Shown one piece after another: positions 1 through 8,035 of a stretch of DNA of 64,000 bases. The stretch comes from Yinghuangia soli. Its GTDB lineage: Bacteria; Actinomycetota; Actinomycetes; Streptomycetales; Streptomycetaceae. Position 1 is the stretch's first letter. Each line of letters begins with the position of its first letter. The notes below the pieces were generated by a model. It saw only the letters and a list, made by a program, of their open reading frames with translations. It made no database searches and was not told the DNA's origin. A program made the position numbers and the translations under genes. The stretch is from positions 1 through 64,000 of the forward strand of contig NZ_JAKFHA010000019.1 of NCBI RefSeq assembly GCF_021502675.1, read 5' to 3'.

Positions 1-485
1 AGCCGGATGATGGCTTCGTCGCGGAGTTGGAGGAAGGTGCGTCCTTTGCATGCGGCCAGGACGGTGGTGGTGTCGGCTTCGGTGATGACGGGGACGAGTT
101 TCTGAGCGGGTTTGGGTTGGCGGACGCGTTCCATGGGGGAGCGGTCGATCTCCTGCTCGTCGAGCATGAGCCACTTGAAGAACTGCTGGAGTGCCTTGTG
201 CTTGTTCAGTGCGGTGGATGCGGAGCGGGTCTCGATCATCCAGGCCTGGAAGTACTCGACGTGGGCGCGGGTGACCTGGCAGGGGTCTTCGGCGGCGTCG
301 TCGGCGTCCGGGTCGGGTGATTCCTCGGCGAGGTAGCGGGCCAGCTGGGCCGCGGCGAGGAGGTAGTTGTAGCGGGTCGTCTCCGGGTGGCCGGCCGACC
401 GCAGACACCGATCCCAATCCCGCAGAAAGCCGGTCCACGTCGGACCGCTACCGAGAGTGAGTTTTTCAAGATTCAAAAGGGCCAT
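1..485 (-). CDS. Tyrosine-recombinase integrase, N-terminal part (runs off the left edge)
   Basis: This is the 5' end of a phage-type site-specific integrase; the 3' part lies outside the window. About 161 residues are visible from the ATG at 485-483. They cover the helical core-binding domain (roughly residues 15-120, including NKHKALQQFFKWLM) and the start of the catalytic domain (VITEADTTTVLAACKGRTF, then RDEAIIRL). The catalytic Arg, His and Tyr residues would lie in the missing part. The gene reads in the same direction as tRNA-Pro and starts 115 bp beyond its 3' end. That is the usual arrangement of an integrative element inserted at a tRNA 3' end, so the rest of the element should extend to the left. 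The family call is strong; whether the element is a prophage, an integrative conjugative element or a stand-alone integrase cannot be seen. Confidence 0.85.
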   Translation of the reverse strand, partial: MALLNLEKLTLGSGPTWTGFLRDWDRCLRSAGHPETTRYNYLLAAAQLARYLAEESPDPDADDAAEDPCQVTRAHVEYFQAWMIETRSASTALNKHKALQQFFKWLMLDEQEIDRSPMERVRQPKPAQKLVPVITEADTTTVLAACKGRTFLQLRDEAIIR

Positions 486-556
486 CGGAAACCACCCGAG
501 TCAAGGAGTCCAGGAGCGCCGTGCTCTGACTCGAAGATCGGTTCCGAGGCAAACGC

Positions 557-591
557 AAAGGGCCTCCGCAGGCTTTCACCTGCGAAGACCC
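557..591 (-). terminator. Terminator downstream of tRNA-Pro
   Basis: Arms at 560-572 and 579-591 form a 13-bp stem, with G-U wobbles, around a 6-nt loop. On the minus strand it is followed by a T-rich run. It lies just past the tRNA-Pro 3' end and would separate the tRNA transcript from the integrase gene. Confidence 0.65.
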
Positions 592-600
592 TTCGCACCG

Positions 601-674
<74 letters not shown>

Positions 675-923
675 GTGCCCGGCTGGCCGAGCACGGAAAC
701 CATACCGCACATAGGGGGTGCCTTCGCCACTTGGTTGTCGGTGGGGTGGGTGACGGGGAGCGAGGGGGTCGGTGCGGTGCGGAGTCAGGTGGGGAGGCGT
801 GGGGTGAGGGGTGTGAGGGGACGCGGGGATTTGGCCGGATTGCGCGGGAGTGGGACGGGGGCGGGGGTGGGTGGGGAGGATCGGTCGGTCGGGATCGGTC
901 GGGCTGGTGGGAGGGGTTTGGGG

Positions 924-1277
924 ATGCGCGGCAAGGTTGCGGGGTTGGTGGGGGTTGCGGGGGCTGTGGTGGTCGGGGTTGTGGGGGTGGCCGGGCCGGC
1001 GCAGGCCGGGGGTAATGGGCAGCAGGTGGTCTTCACGGATCGGAATGGGGACACCTGGTCGCTGTATCTGACGGGGACGAATCAGAGCGGCACGGTGGTC
1101 AGCGTCTGCGTGGCGACGCCGGGGAGGGACACCACCGTGGCGGGGTACTGGTGGAAGGGGCGGCTGGACTTCCGGGGGTACGCGGGGGCGAACTGCACGG
1201 GGGCGAGTACGGGTTGGGGTGCGGAGAACATTCCGGTGAGTCAGGGGACGGATTACGTGTACATCCAGGTCCGATAG
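924..1277 (+). CDS. Small secreted protein, unknown function
   Basis: The predicted protein has 117 residues and starts with a classical Sec signal peptide: MRGK, a long Val/Gly/Ala hydrophobic core, then a GPAQA-GG cleavage site near residue 28. The mature part of about 89 residues is rich in Thr, Gly and aromatics (TWSLYLTGTNQSGT, YWWKGRLDF) and has two cysteines, one in VSVCVATP and one in GANCTGAS, that could form a disulfide. I chose the ATG at 924 because it precedes the signal peptide and follows a G-rich ribosome binding site (GGGAGGGG, 909-916); the open frame continues upstream into the tRNA region without coding character. I do not recognise the family. It is an export candidate, not an assigned enzyme. 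Confidence 0.7.
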   Translation: MRGKVAGLVGVAGAVVVGVVGVAGPAQAGGNGQQVVFTDRNGDTWSLYLTGTNQSGTVVSVCVATPGRDTTVAGYWWKGRLDFRGYAGANCTGASTGWGAENIPVSQGTDYVYIQVR

Positions 1278-1340
1278 GGGCGGACCAGGCGTAATGGCGT
1301 TGCGGGGTGGGGTGTGGTGGGGGTGGGATGGTCCGGCGAT

Positions 1341-1412
1341 CGGCGTGTAGCTCAGTAGGAGAGCGCCGGGCTTGAGACCCGGAGGGCGCAGGGGCAGGAC
1401 CTGCCACGTCGG
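1341..1412 (+). ncRNA. tRNA-like element with non-canonical T-loop (anticodon position UGA)
   Basis: The plus strand folds as a full cloverleaf. The 7-bp acceptor stem pairs 1341-1347 with 1405-1411 (one G-U). The D-arm is GCTC/GAGC with GG in the loop. The anticodon stem is CCGGG/CCCGG around CTTGAGA, which places UGA at the anticodon. A 5-nt variable region follows, then a perfect 5-bp T-stem GCAGG/CCTGC. The T-loop is GGCAGGA rather than TTCGAAT, so T54, T55 and A58 are missing. A UGA anticodon would imply serine, but the long variable arm of tRNA-Ser is absent. The element ends 2 nt before the ATG of the next gene. It could be a divergent tRNA, a tRNA mimic of the Y-RNA (Yrl) sort, or a structured leader. 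The fold is read directly; function is not established. Confidence 0.6.
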
Positions 1413-1414
1413 CT

Positions 1415-3712
1415 ATGGATGAGAACGAGGTACGGGTAGGGGCCGGGTACGCGGGTCTTCAGTTGGCGAAGGCATTGGCGACGGCTTCGGGGCATGAAGA
1501 TGCGGCGGTGCGGGCGCGGGCCGAGGGGCGGGTCCGGGACTGGCGGCGTGTGGTGGCCGAGGTGGCCGCGGGGCGTGTGACGGTCGGGTCGCGGACGCCG
1601 GTGAAGGGGCTGCCGGTGTGGGTGACTCCGCGGGTGATGCGGGGTGGGTTCGCCACCGGTGAGGCCGCTGCGGGCGGGGAGCTTCTCGGGCATGAGGTCG
1701 CCGCGGTACTGCGGGCCGGGTTGGCGGATGGGGATCGGCGGGGGCTGTTCGCGTACTGGTTGTCGGATGCGGGGCTCGCGGAGCTGTGGGCCTTGTTGGA
1801 CAGCGGGCAGTACGCGGTCGACGTGCCCGAAGAGGCGGCGCTGCTCGTGGTCGCGTGGCTGGTGCGGGCCGGGGAGCGGGCGGCGGCTCTGGAGTTGCTG
1901 GAGGAGCTGAGGCCGTTCGCCGGGCGGCTGCGGTTTGCGCCGCGGCCGGCGTATGTACCGGTGTCGGACGGGACGTCGGTGCATCGGCAGACCGTGGGCG
2001 AGGTGCGGGTCGCGCTGGGGCGGCGGGGGCCGAATCGGGCCGTGGACGCGATGCGCGAGGCGCTGACCGTGTGGAATCCGTTTGCGGACGAGTTGCTGGC
2101 GCATTGGCTGGAGACCGTCGAGGGCGGCCGTGTGGGGGTGGTGCGGCCGGCCGGGTGGGAGGCGCGCGGGCGGGAGCTTTTGGCGCGGTACGGGCGGCTG
2201 GCGGCGGAGCACACGCTGTGTGGCAAGCACCGGAAGCCGAAGGAGAACGCGGCGATCCTGCGCGCTGCGCTCGAGGTGGCGGTGCGGGGGCGGAGGCTGG
2301 ATCCGCGCCGGTACGGGCTGCTTCAGGTCGCGGTCGACGCGATGGTCGCGCGGCGCGGTACGCCCGGTTCGGCGGAGCATGCCGGTTTGAGGGGGCGTCA
2401 GGCAGAGGTTGCGGCGCGGCCGACGTGGCAGGCCCTGGCGCGGGTCCTGGTGGCGCGGCTGGCGGTGCTGCCGGATGAGGCGGCGCCGGCGTCGGTGGAC
2501 GAGCTGGTCGGGCCGGTGACGGAGGAGGAGGGGGCGCGTACGGGCATCCCGGCGGGGAGTGCGATCCCCGCGGCGCTGGCCCGGGTGGTGGAACGTGCCT
2601 TGAGTGCGCCGGCGGCGGAGCTGGTCGAGCGCGGGGTGATCCCGTCCGCGGAGGTGTTGGCCGAGGTCATTCCGCAGTTGGTGGCGGTGGCCACGGCCCA
2701 GGGGTACCCGGACGAGGCGTTGCGGACGCTGATGGCAGAGGTCCACCGCGCGTTCGCCCGGCGGCGGTCGCTGCTGTTGGTGAACCTGCAGCATCAGGTG
2801 CGCTTGGAGGAACTGCCGTGGGTGCGGGCGGTCGAGCCGTACCGGCGTGGGGCGCAGGCGGAGGGGGCACGGAAAGCCCTCGTGGAGCTCGGCGGGCTGG
2901 CGCTGGAGGGGTTTCCGGGGACCATCCTGCCGAATCCCTTGATCCAGGAACTCCGCTCGCTGGCACGGGAGTCAGGGCTTGCGGTGCCGTTCACCGAGGA
3001 GCTCGCGGCGGACATCTTCATGGGGACGTTCTCCGGCAAGTTCCTGGAGGCGGCAAGGTGCGCGGGCGAGCTGCTCGACGGGACGCTCTACCAGCGGTAC
3101 TACGGGATCGACTACGCGGCGTTGCGGGCGGCGGACGAGCCTGCGAAGGGGGTCTACGGGGTACGCACGTCCGAGGCGTTCGCGCAGATGTGCCGTGCGC
3201 GGGTCGGGACGCTGAAGCCCGGCTCGTGGGTCGCGGCGAACGGCACGGTGATCGAGCAGGCGCAGATCCTCACCACGCACAATCTGGCTGCCCTGGTGCA
3301 CCCGGTGGGTGTGGATCCGCAGGCCGGGTGGCCGGAGTTGGCGCGGCGGGCGTTCGCGGGTGTGTGCCGACTGGTCGGGCGGATCGAGGGCAATCCGCGC
3401 GCGCTGGGGACCATCAAGGACGCGGCGTACGCGTGGCGTCAGACGGTGTTCTTTCTGGCGTTGTGCGGGCTGGAGGAGCAGGACGCGGTCGTGGTGTGGT
3501 GCCAGGAGCTGGCGGACCGGCAGCCGCCGCATGCTGCGGCGCGGCTTGCCCCGGTGCTGGGCGGGCTGCGGTACGTGATGGCCGGCGGCAGCTTGGACGA
3601 CGGGGCGGGGGCGGAGGCGGAGGCGGAAGCGGGGGCGGAAGCGGGCGCCCGCCTCTTCCTGGGCTGGAGTATCGGCGGCCATTGGATGCGCTTGGTGCGT
3701 CCGGCCGCGTAA
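1415..3712 (+). CDS. Large protein of unknown family, preceded by a tRNA-like element
   Basis: The predicted protein has 765 residues and is soluble, rich in Ala, Arg, Leu and Val, with no signal peptide or membrane segment. It looks mostly alpha-helical, with a repeat-like composition. I recognise no catalytic motif. Landmarks are GKHRKPKENAAILRAALEVA in the first half, VIEQAQILTTHNLAALVHPV near residue 615, and an acidic Glu-Ala tract near residues 735-745. The ATG at 1415 lies 2 nt past the tRNA-like element, and there is no Shine-Dalgarno sequence between them, so translation may depend on the folding or processing of that element, or initiate unusually. The coding frame is strong (high GC3 throughout). 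The gene ends before a bidirectional terminator facing the ABC exporter. Function unknown. Confidence 0.8.
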   Translation: MDENEVRVGAGYAGLQLAKALATASGHEDAAVRARAEGRVRDWRRVVAEVAAGRVTVGSRTPVKGLPVWVTPRVMRGGFATGEAAAGGELLGHEVAAVLRAGLADGDRRGLFAYWLSDAGLAELWALLDSGQYAVDVPEEAALLVVAWLVRAGERAAALELLEELRPFAGRLRFAPRPAYVPVSDGTSVHRQTVGEVRVALGRRGPNRAVDAMREALTVWNPFADELLAHWLETVEGGRVGVVRPAGWEARGRELLARYGRLAAEHTLCGKHRKPKENAAILRAALEVAVRGRRLDPRRYGLLQVAVDAMVARRGTPGSAEHAGLRGRQAEVAARPTWQALARVLVARLAVLPDEAAPASVDELVGPVTEEEGARTGIPAGSAIPAALARVVERALSAPAAELVERGVIPSAEVLAEVIPQLVAVATAQGYPDEALRTLMAEVHRAFARRRSLLLVNLQHQVRLEELPWVRAVEPYRRGAQAEGARKALVELGGLALEGFPGTILPNPLIQELRSLARESGLAVPFTEELAADIFMGTFSGKFLEAARCAGELLDGTLYQRYYGIDYAALRAADEPAKGVYGVRTSEAFAQMCRARVGTLKPGSWVAANGTVIEQAQILTTHNLAALVHPVGVDPQAGWPELARRAFAGVCRLVGRIEGNPRALGTIKDAAYAWRQTVFFLALCGLEEQDAVVVWCQELADRQPPHAAARLAPVLGGLRYVMAGGSLDDGAGAEAEAEAGAEAGARLFLGWSIGGHWMRLVRPAA

Positions 3713-3720
3713 GCATGCTG

Positions 3721-3796
3721 ACGTGCCCGCGTACCCGCGTACCGACGTACCCGCGTACCGACGTGCCCGCGTACCGGCGCCCCGACGTCCCGGTGT
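3721..3796. repeat. Degenerate tandem repeat of about 16 bp after the unknown gene
   Basis: Between the stop codon at 3712 and the terminator there are three to four imperfect copies of a unit like CCGACGTACCCGCGTA. The array is non-coding. It resembles short minisatellite expansions seen between streptomycete genes. Confidence 0.6.
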
Positions 3797-3808
3797 GCCG
3801 CAAAAGAA

Positions 3809-3846
3809 AAGGCCGGAGGGGCGTCTCCCGACGCTCCTCCGGCCTT
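3809..3846. terminator. Bidirectional intrinsic terminator
   Basis: A 16-bp stem (3809-3824 with 3831-3846, one G-U pair) closes a 6-nt loop. It sits between two convergent genes, the 765-residue unknown protein and the ABC exporter subunit, and is flanked by A-rich sequence on its left and T residues on its right, so it can serve both strands. Confidence 0.8.
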
Positions 3847-3864
3847 CTCGGCTCCCGTAGGTGA

Positions 3865-5916
3865 TCAGTCCACCTCGGCCGGCGCCTCCGCGAACTGGGA
3901 CTCGTACAGGCGCGCGTACGGGCCGCCTGCGGCCAGGAGTTGGTGGTGGCTTCCCTGTTCGACGATCGCGCCGGCCTCCATCACCAGGATGGTGTCCGCG
4001 TCGCGGATGGTGGAGAGGCGGTGGGCGATGACGAAGGCGGTGCGGCCGTCGCGCAGGCGGGCCATGGCGCGCTGGATGAGGACCTCGGTGCGGGTGTCGA
4101 CGGAGCTGGTGGCCTCGTCGAGGACCAGGATGGTCGGTTCCGCGAGGAAGGCCCGGGCGATGGTGATGAGCTGCTTCTCGCCCGCGCTGATGCCGGTGCC
4201 CTCGTCGTCGACGACGGTGTCGTAGCCGTCCGGGAGGGTGCGGATGAAGCGGTCCGCGTGGGCGGCCTTGGCGGCGGCGCAGATCTGGTCGCGGGTGGCG
4301 CCGGAGGTGCCGTACGCGATGTTGTCCGCGATGGTGCCGCCGAACAGCCAGGTGTCCTGGAGGACCATGCCGACCGCGGAGCGGAGTTCGTCGCGGGACA
4401 TGTCGGCGGTGTCGACGCCGTCCAGGGTGATGCGGCCTCCGGTGACTTCGTAGAAGCGCATGAGGAGGTTGACCAGGGTGGTCTTGCCGGCGCCGGTGGG
4501 TCCGACGATGGCGACCGTCTCGCCGGGGCGGACGGTGAGGGACAGGTCGGAGATGAGCGGCTTGGCGGGGGTGTAGGAGAAGGCGACGTTCTCGAACGCC
4601 ACGCGGCCGCGGAGGGTGTCCGGGCGGGCCCGGACGACCGGGTCGGGGCTTTGCTCGGGGGCGTCGAGGAGTTCGAAGACGCGCTCGGCGGAGGCCACCC
4701 CGGACTGCACCAGGTTGGCCATCGAAGCGGCCTGGGTGAGCGGCTGGCTGAACTGCCGCGAGTACTGCACGAAGGCCTGGACGTCGCCGATGGACAGCGC
4801 CCCGGACGAGACGCGCAGGCCGCCGATGACGGCCACCACGACGTAGTTGAGGTTGCCGATGAACATCATCGCGGGCTGCATCATCCCGGAGACGAACTGC
4901 GCCTTGAACGAGGCGTTGTAGAGCTTCTCGTTCTCGGTGCGGAAGATCTCCGCGGACTCGTCCTGGCGGCCGAAGACCTTGACCAGGGCGTGCCCGGTGT
5001 ACATCTCCTCGATGTGCGCGTTGAGCTTGCCGGTGGTCTTCCACTGCTGGATGAACTGCGGCTGCGCCTTCTTGCCGATCCGGGCCGCGACGAAGATGGA
5101 GATCGGCACGGTGATCAGTGCGACGAGCGCGAGCAGCCAGGAGATCCAGAACATCATGCCGAGCACGCCGACGATGGTGAGCAGGGAGAAGAGCAGCTGG
5201 CTCATCGTCTGCTGCAGGGTCTGGCCGACGTTGTCGATGTCGTTGGTGACGCGGCTGAGCACCTCGCCGCGCGGCTGCGTGTCGAAGTAGGAGAGCGGGA
5301 GCCGGGAGAGCTTCTCCTCGACCTGGGTGCGCAGGCGCTTCACGGCGCGCTGGAGCACGCGGTTGGCGAGGCGCGACTGGATGATCGAGAACACTCCGGA
5401 CGCGACGTACACGGCCGTGGCCCAGCCCAGGATCACCCCGACCGCGCCGAAGTCGACGCCGTTCGGGCCGAACGCGCCGGTGAAGATCTCGTCGGTGGCC
5501 TCGCCCAGGATCTTCGGGCCGATGACGGACGTCGCGACGGCGAGGAGGGCGAGGCCGATGATGGCGTAGACGGCGAGGCGGTCGCCCTCGAGGAGCTTGA
5601 GGAATCGCGCGCCCGAGCGCTTGAAGTCGAGGGACTTCTCGGCCGGCTGGCCGCCCATGAAGCGGCCGGGGCCGGCCATGGGCTGGGGTCCGCGCCGCGG
5701 GGCGCTCGCGGTCTCGGGGCCGGCTTCGCTGTCGGTGCCTGCCTCGGCGTCGGTGGCGGCCTCGGCGACCACCGCGGCCGCCGCGCCGTTCTCGGACGCG
5801 GTCGCCACGGCCGTCTCGACGGCGAACCCGACCGCGTTCTCCGCGGCGGCCTTCGAAGCGGCGTCTTCGGACTCGGGCGTGGATCCGGACGCCCGGGCAT
5901 CGGTTCGCTCGGTCAC
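3865..5916 (-). CDS. ABC exporter subunit with consensus ATPase site (heterodimer partner B)
   Basis: The predicted protein has 683 residues: an acidic Ala-rich extension of about 90 residues, six membrane helices (about residues 130-420) and a C-terminal ATP-binding domain. Walker A is GPTGAGKTT, the signature is ISAGEKQL, Walker B is ILVLDEATSSVD with the catalytic Glu present, and the switch His is in IAHRLST. It therefore carries the hydrolysis-competent half-site residues. The GTG start overlaps the stop of the upstream ABC gene by 4 bp, so the two are translationally coupled and probably form a heterodimeric drug or lipid exporter of the type of mycobacterial Rv1272c/Rv1273c. The signature ISAGE instead of LSGGQ is common in this subfamily. 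Substrate unknown. The pair sits between a terminator and a 390-bp upstream region carrying a palindrome. Confidence 0.9.
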   Translation of the reverse strand: MTERTDARASGSTPESEDAASKAAAENAVGFAVETAVATASENGAAAAVVAEAATDAEAGTDSEAGPETASAPRRGPQPMAGPGRFMGGQPAEKSLDFKRSGARFLKLLEGDRLAVYAIIGLALLAVATSVIGPKILGEATDEIFTGAFGPNGVDFGAVGVILGWATAVYVASGVFSIIQSRLANRVLQRAVKRLRTQVEEKLSRLPLSYFDTQPRGEVLSRVTNDIDNVGQTLQQTMSQLLFSLLTIVGVLGMMFWISWLLALVALITVPISIFVAARIGKKAQPQFIQQWKTTGKLNAHIEEMYTGHALVKVFGRQDESAEIFRTENEKLYNASFKAQFVSGMMQPAMMFIGNLNYVVVAVIGGLRVSSGALSIGDVQAFVQYSRQFSQPLTQAASMANLVQSGVASAERVFELLDAPEQSPDPVVRARPDTLRGRVAFENVAFSYTPAKPLISDLSLTVRPGETVAIVGPTGAGKTTLVNLLMRFYEVTGGRITLDGVDTADMSRDELRSAVGMVLQDTWLFGGTIADNIAYGTSGATRDQICAAAKAAHADRFIRTLPDGYDTVVDDEGTGISAGEKQLITIARAFLAEPTILVLDEATSSVDTRTEVLIQRAMARLRDGRTAFVIAHRLSTIRDADTILVMEAGAIVEQGSHHQLLAAGGPYARLYESQFAEAPAEVD

Positions 5917-7646
5917 GCCGCCTCCTCCTCGGTGAGCTGGGACAGCACGATCTCGCGGTACGTCGGGTTCGACGCCATGAGCTCGTTGTGCGTCCCCTCC
6001 CCCACCACCTCGCCCTCGTCGAGCACGATGATCCGGTCCGCGTCGCGGATGGTGTTGACGCGCTGCGCCACGATGATGACCGTGGCCTCGCCGATCTCGC
6101 GGGCCAGCGCGGCGCGCAGCCGGGCATCGGTCGCGTAGTCGAGGGCCGAGAACGAGTCGTCGAACAGGTAGACCTCGGGCTTGCGGACCAGCGCCCGCGC
6201 GATGGCGAGCCGCTGGCGCTGACCGCCCGAGACGTTGGTGCCGCCCTGCGAGATGGGCGCGTCCAGGCCTTCGGGGAGTTCGTCGACGAACGCCTTGGCC
6301 TGGGCGACCTCCAGCGCGTGCCAGAGGTCGGCGTCGGTGGCGTCCGGGTTGCCGTAGCGCAGGTTGGACGCGATGGTCCCGGAGAACAGGTACGGCTTCT
6401 GCGGCACCAGCGCGACGACGCGCGCCAGCAGTGCCGGGTCCAGTTCGCGTACGTCGACCCCGTCGACGAGCACCTCGCCCTCGGTGGCGTCGGAGAGCCG
6501 GGGCAGCAGGCTGAGCAGGGTGGACTTGCCGCTGCCGGTCGAGCCGATGACCGCGGTGGTCTCGCCGGGGCGGGCGGTGAAGCCGATGCCGCGCAGCACC
6601 GCGGCCTCGGCGCCCGGGTAGCGGAAGCCGACGTCGCGCAGTTCCACGTGGCCGTGCCGGGTGACGCTGCGCACCGGGTTCACCGGCGGGGCGACGGTGG
6701 TCTCGGTGTCGAGGACTTCCTGGATGCGCTCGGCGCACACCTCGGCGCGCGGCACCATCATGAACATGAAGGTGGCCATCATGACCGACATCAGGATCTG
6801 CATGAGGTAGCTGAGGAACGCGGTGAGCGAGCCGATCTGCATGCCGCCGTCCGCGATCCGGTGCGCGCCGAACCACATGACGGCCACCGACGACAGGCTG
6901 ACCACGGTCATGACCAGCGGGAACATCAGCGCCATGATGCGGCCGACGCGCCAGGACACGTCCGTGAGTTCCTCGTTGGCGGCCTCGAAGCGCTCCCGCT
7001 CGTGCTCGTCCTTGACGAACGCGCGGATCACCCGCAGGCCGGTGATCTGCTCGCGCAGGATGCGGTTGACCGTGTCGATGTCGTCCTGCATCTTGCGGAA
7101 CAGCGGGCGCAGCCGCGCGACGATGACGCCCACGATGATGCCGAGTGTCGGCACGATCGCGATGAGCAGCATGGACAGCGGGACGTCCTGGTTGAGCGCC
7201 AGGATGATCCCGCCGACGCACATGATGGGCGCCGACACCATGAGCGTGAACGTCATGAGGACCAGCATCTGGACCTGCTGGATGTCGTTCGTGGTCCGGG
7301 TGATCAGCGACGCGGCGCCGAACTGCCCGACCTCGCGGGCCGAGAAGGACTGGACCCGCTCGAACACCGCGCCGCGCACGTCGCGGCCGAGCGCCATGGC
7401 GGTACGGGCACCGAAGTAGACGGCGCCGATCGCGCACACGATCTGCAGGACCGAGACGGCGAGCATGACGCCGCCGGTGCGCCAGATGTACGCGTTGTCG
7501 CCGCGCACGACGCCCTTGTCGATGATGTCGGCGTTCAGGGTGGGCAGGTACAGGGTCGCGGAGGTCTGGACGAGCTGGAGGATCACCAGCAGTCCGATGG
7601 CCCCGGAGTAGGGCTTCAGATGAGCCCTGACGAGTTTGATCAGCAC
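5913..7646 (-). CDS. ABC exporter subunit with degenerate ATPase site (heterodimer partner A)
   Basis: The predicted protein has 577 residues: a six-helix transmembrane domain (about residues 1-310) fused to an ATP-binding domain. Walker A is GSTGSGKST and the signature is NVSGGQRQR. Walker B reads VYLFDDSFSALD, with Asp in place of the catalytic Glu, and the switch His is replaced by Gln in VAQRVNTI. These substitutions mark the degenerate nucleotide site typical of heterodimeric type IV exporters; the partner is the downstream subunit, joined by a 4-bp GTGA overlap. This gene is first in the two-gene operon. The ATG at 7646 starts MLIKLVRAHLKPYSG, a normal start for the family. Cytoplasmic membrane location is inferred. 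Confidence 0.92.
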   Translation of the reverse strand: MLIKLVRAHLKPYSGAIGLLVILQLVQTSATLYLPTLNADIIDKGVVRGDNAYIWRTGGVMLAVSVLQIVCAIGAVYFGARTAMALGRDVRGAVFERVQSFSAREVGQFGAASLITRTTNDIQQVQMLVLMTFTLMVSAPIMCVGGIILALNQDVPLSMLLIAIVPTLGIIVGVIVARLRPLFRKMQDDIDTVNRILREQITGLRVIRAFVKDEHERERFEAANEELTDVSWRVGRIMALMFPLVMTVVSLSSVAVMWFGAHRIADGGMQIGSLTAFLSYLMQILMSVMMATFMFMMVPRAEVCAERIQEVLDTETTVAPPVNPVRSVTRHGHVELRDVGFRYPGAEAAVLRGIGFTARPGETTAVIGSTGSGKSTLLSLLPRLSDATEGEVLVDGVDVRELDPALLARVVALVPQKPYLFSGTIASNLRYGNPDATDADLWHALEVAQAKAFVDELPEGLDAPISQGGTNVSGGQRQRLAIARALVRKPEVYLFDDSFSALDYATDARLRAALAREIGEATVIIVAQRVNTIRDADRIIVLDEGEVVGEGTHNELMASNPTYREIVLSQLTEEEAA

Positions 7647-8035
7647 ACGCGGTCTCTCTCACACAGCGGATCTCGCGGTCGCCCGGCCTGGACCGTCCAG
7701 GCTGTCCGCCGCTCCGCACCGAGCGTGCATGCCGAAGCGCACCCCCGGCGGGGCGAAGTTACATGTAATCAGCATGCAGCCGACCGCGTCCCGGGATTTT
7801 CGGCAATTTTGGACGCCCGCCGAAAATTGTGCCGCCCGTCACACCCGCCCGGGGCGTCCGGCGACACGCGTGCTGACCTGGCGGGACAAGGGACGCGCGG
7901 ACGGCGGTCCGGGCCGCCCTCGGCCACCCGTCGGCGCGCCTCCGGCCACCGGGTTTTACGGGGGCTTGGCCAGCTGATTGCCCGGCTTTGTGACGACCCG
8001 ATGGTCGTACCTGCGTCAGCGCGGAACCACCGGCC
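7647..8035. promoter_or_regulatory. Upstream region of the ABC exporter operon with palindromes
   Basis: I find no gene in this 389-bp gap. It contains the perfect 10-bp palindrome TTACATGTAA at 7759-7768, about 115 bp upstream of the exporter start, and an inverted repeat CAATTTT (7804-7810) / AAAATTG (7823-7829). Both are AT-rich islands in GC-rich DNA and are candidate repressor sites for the exporter operon. No regulator gene is adjacent, so the cognate protein is unknown. Confidence 0.45.

Noticed and set aside
1341-1412. Ordinary tRNA-Ser(UGA)
   Set aside because: No long variable arm and no TTCGAAT-like T-loop, so I report it as tRNA-like instead.
1352-2794. 480-residue minus-strand frame opposite the unknown gene
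   Set aside because: His/Arg/Pro-rich shadow that also runs into the tRNA-like element; the plus frame is longer and has better composition.
3721-3796. CRISPR array
   Set aside because: Units are about 16 bp, degenerate and directly adjoining, without spacers; no cas genes are nearby.
2972-6127. A 1051-residue minus-strand frame across the unknown gene and exporter
   Set aside because: It overlaps two strongly supported genes in another frame and translates to an Arg/Pro/His-rich shadow of high GC3 DNA.
3940-6138. Long plus-strand frame opposite the ABC exporter
   Set aside because: Asp/Gly/Val/Arg-rich antisense shadow of the exporter genes; the exporter motifs are all on the minus strand.
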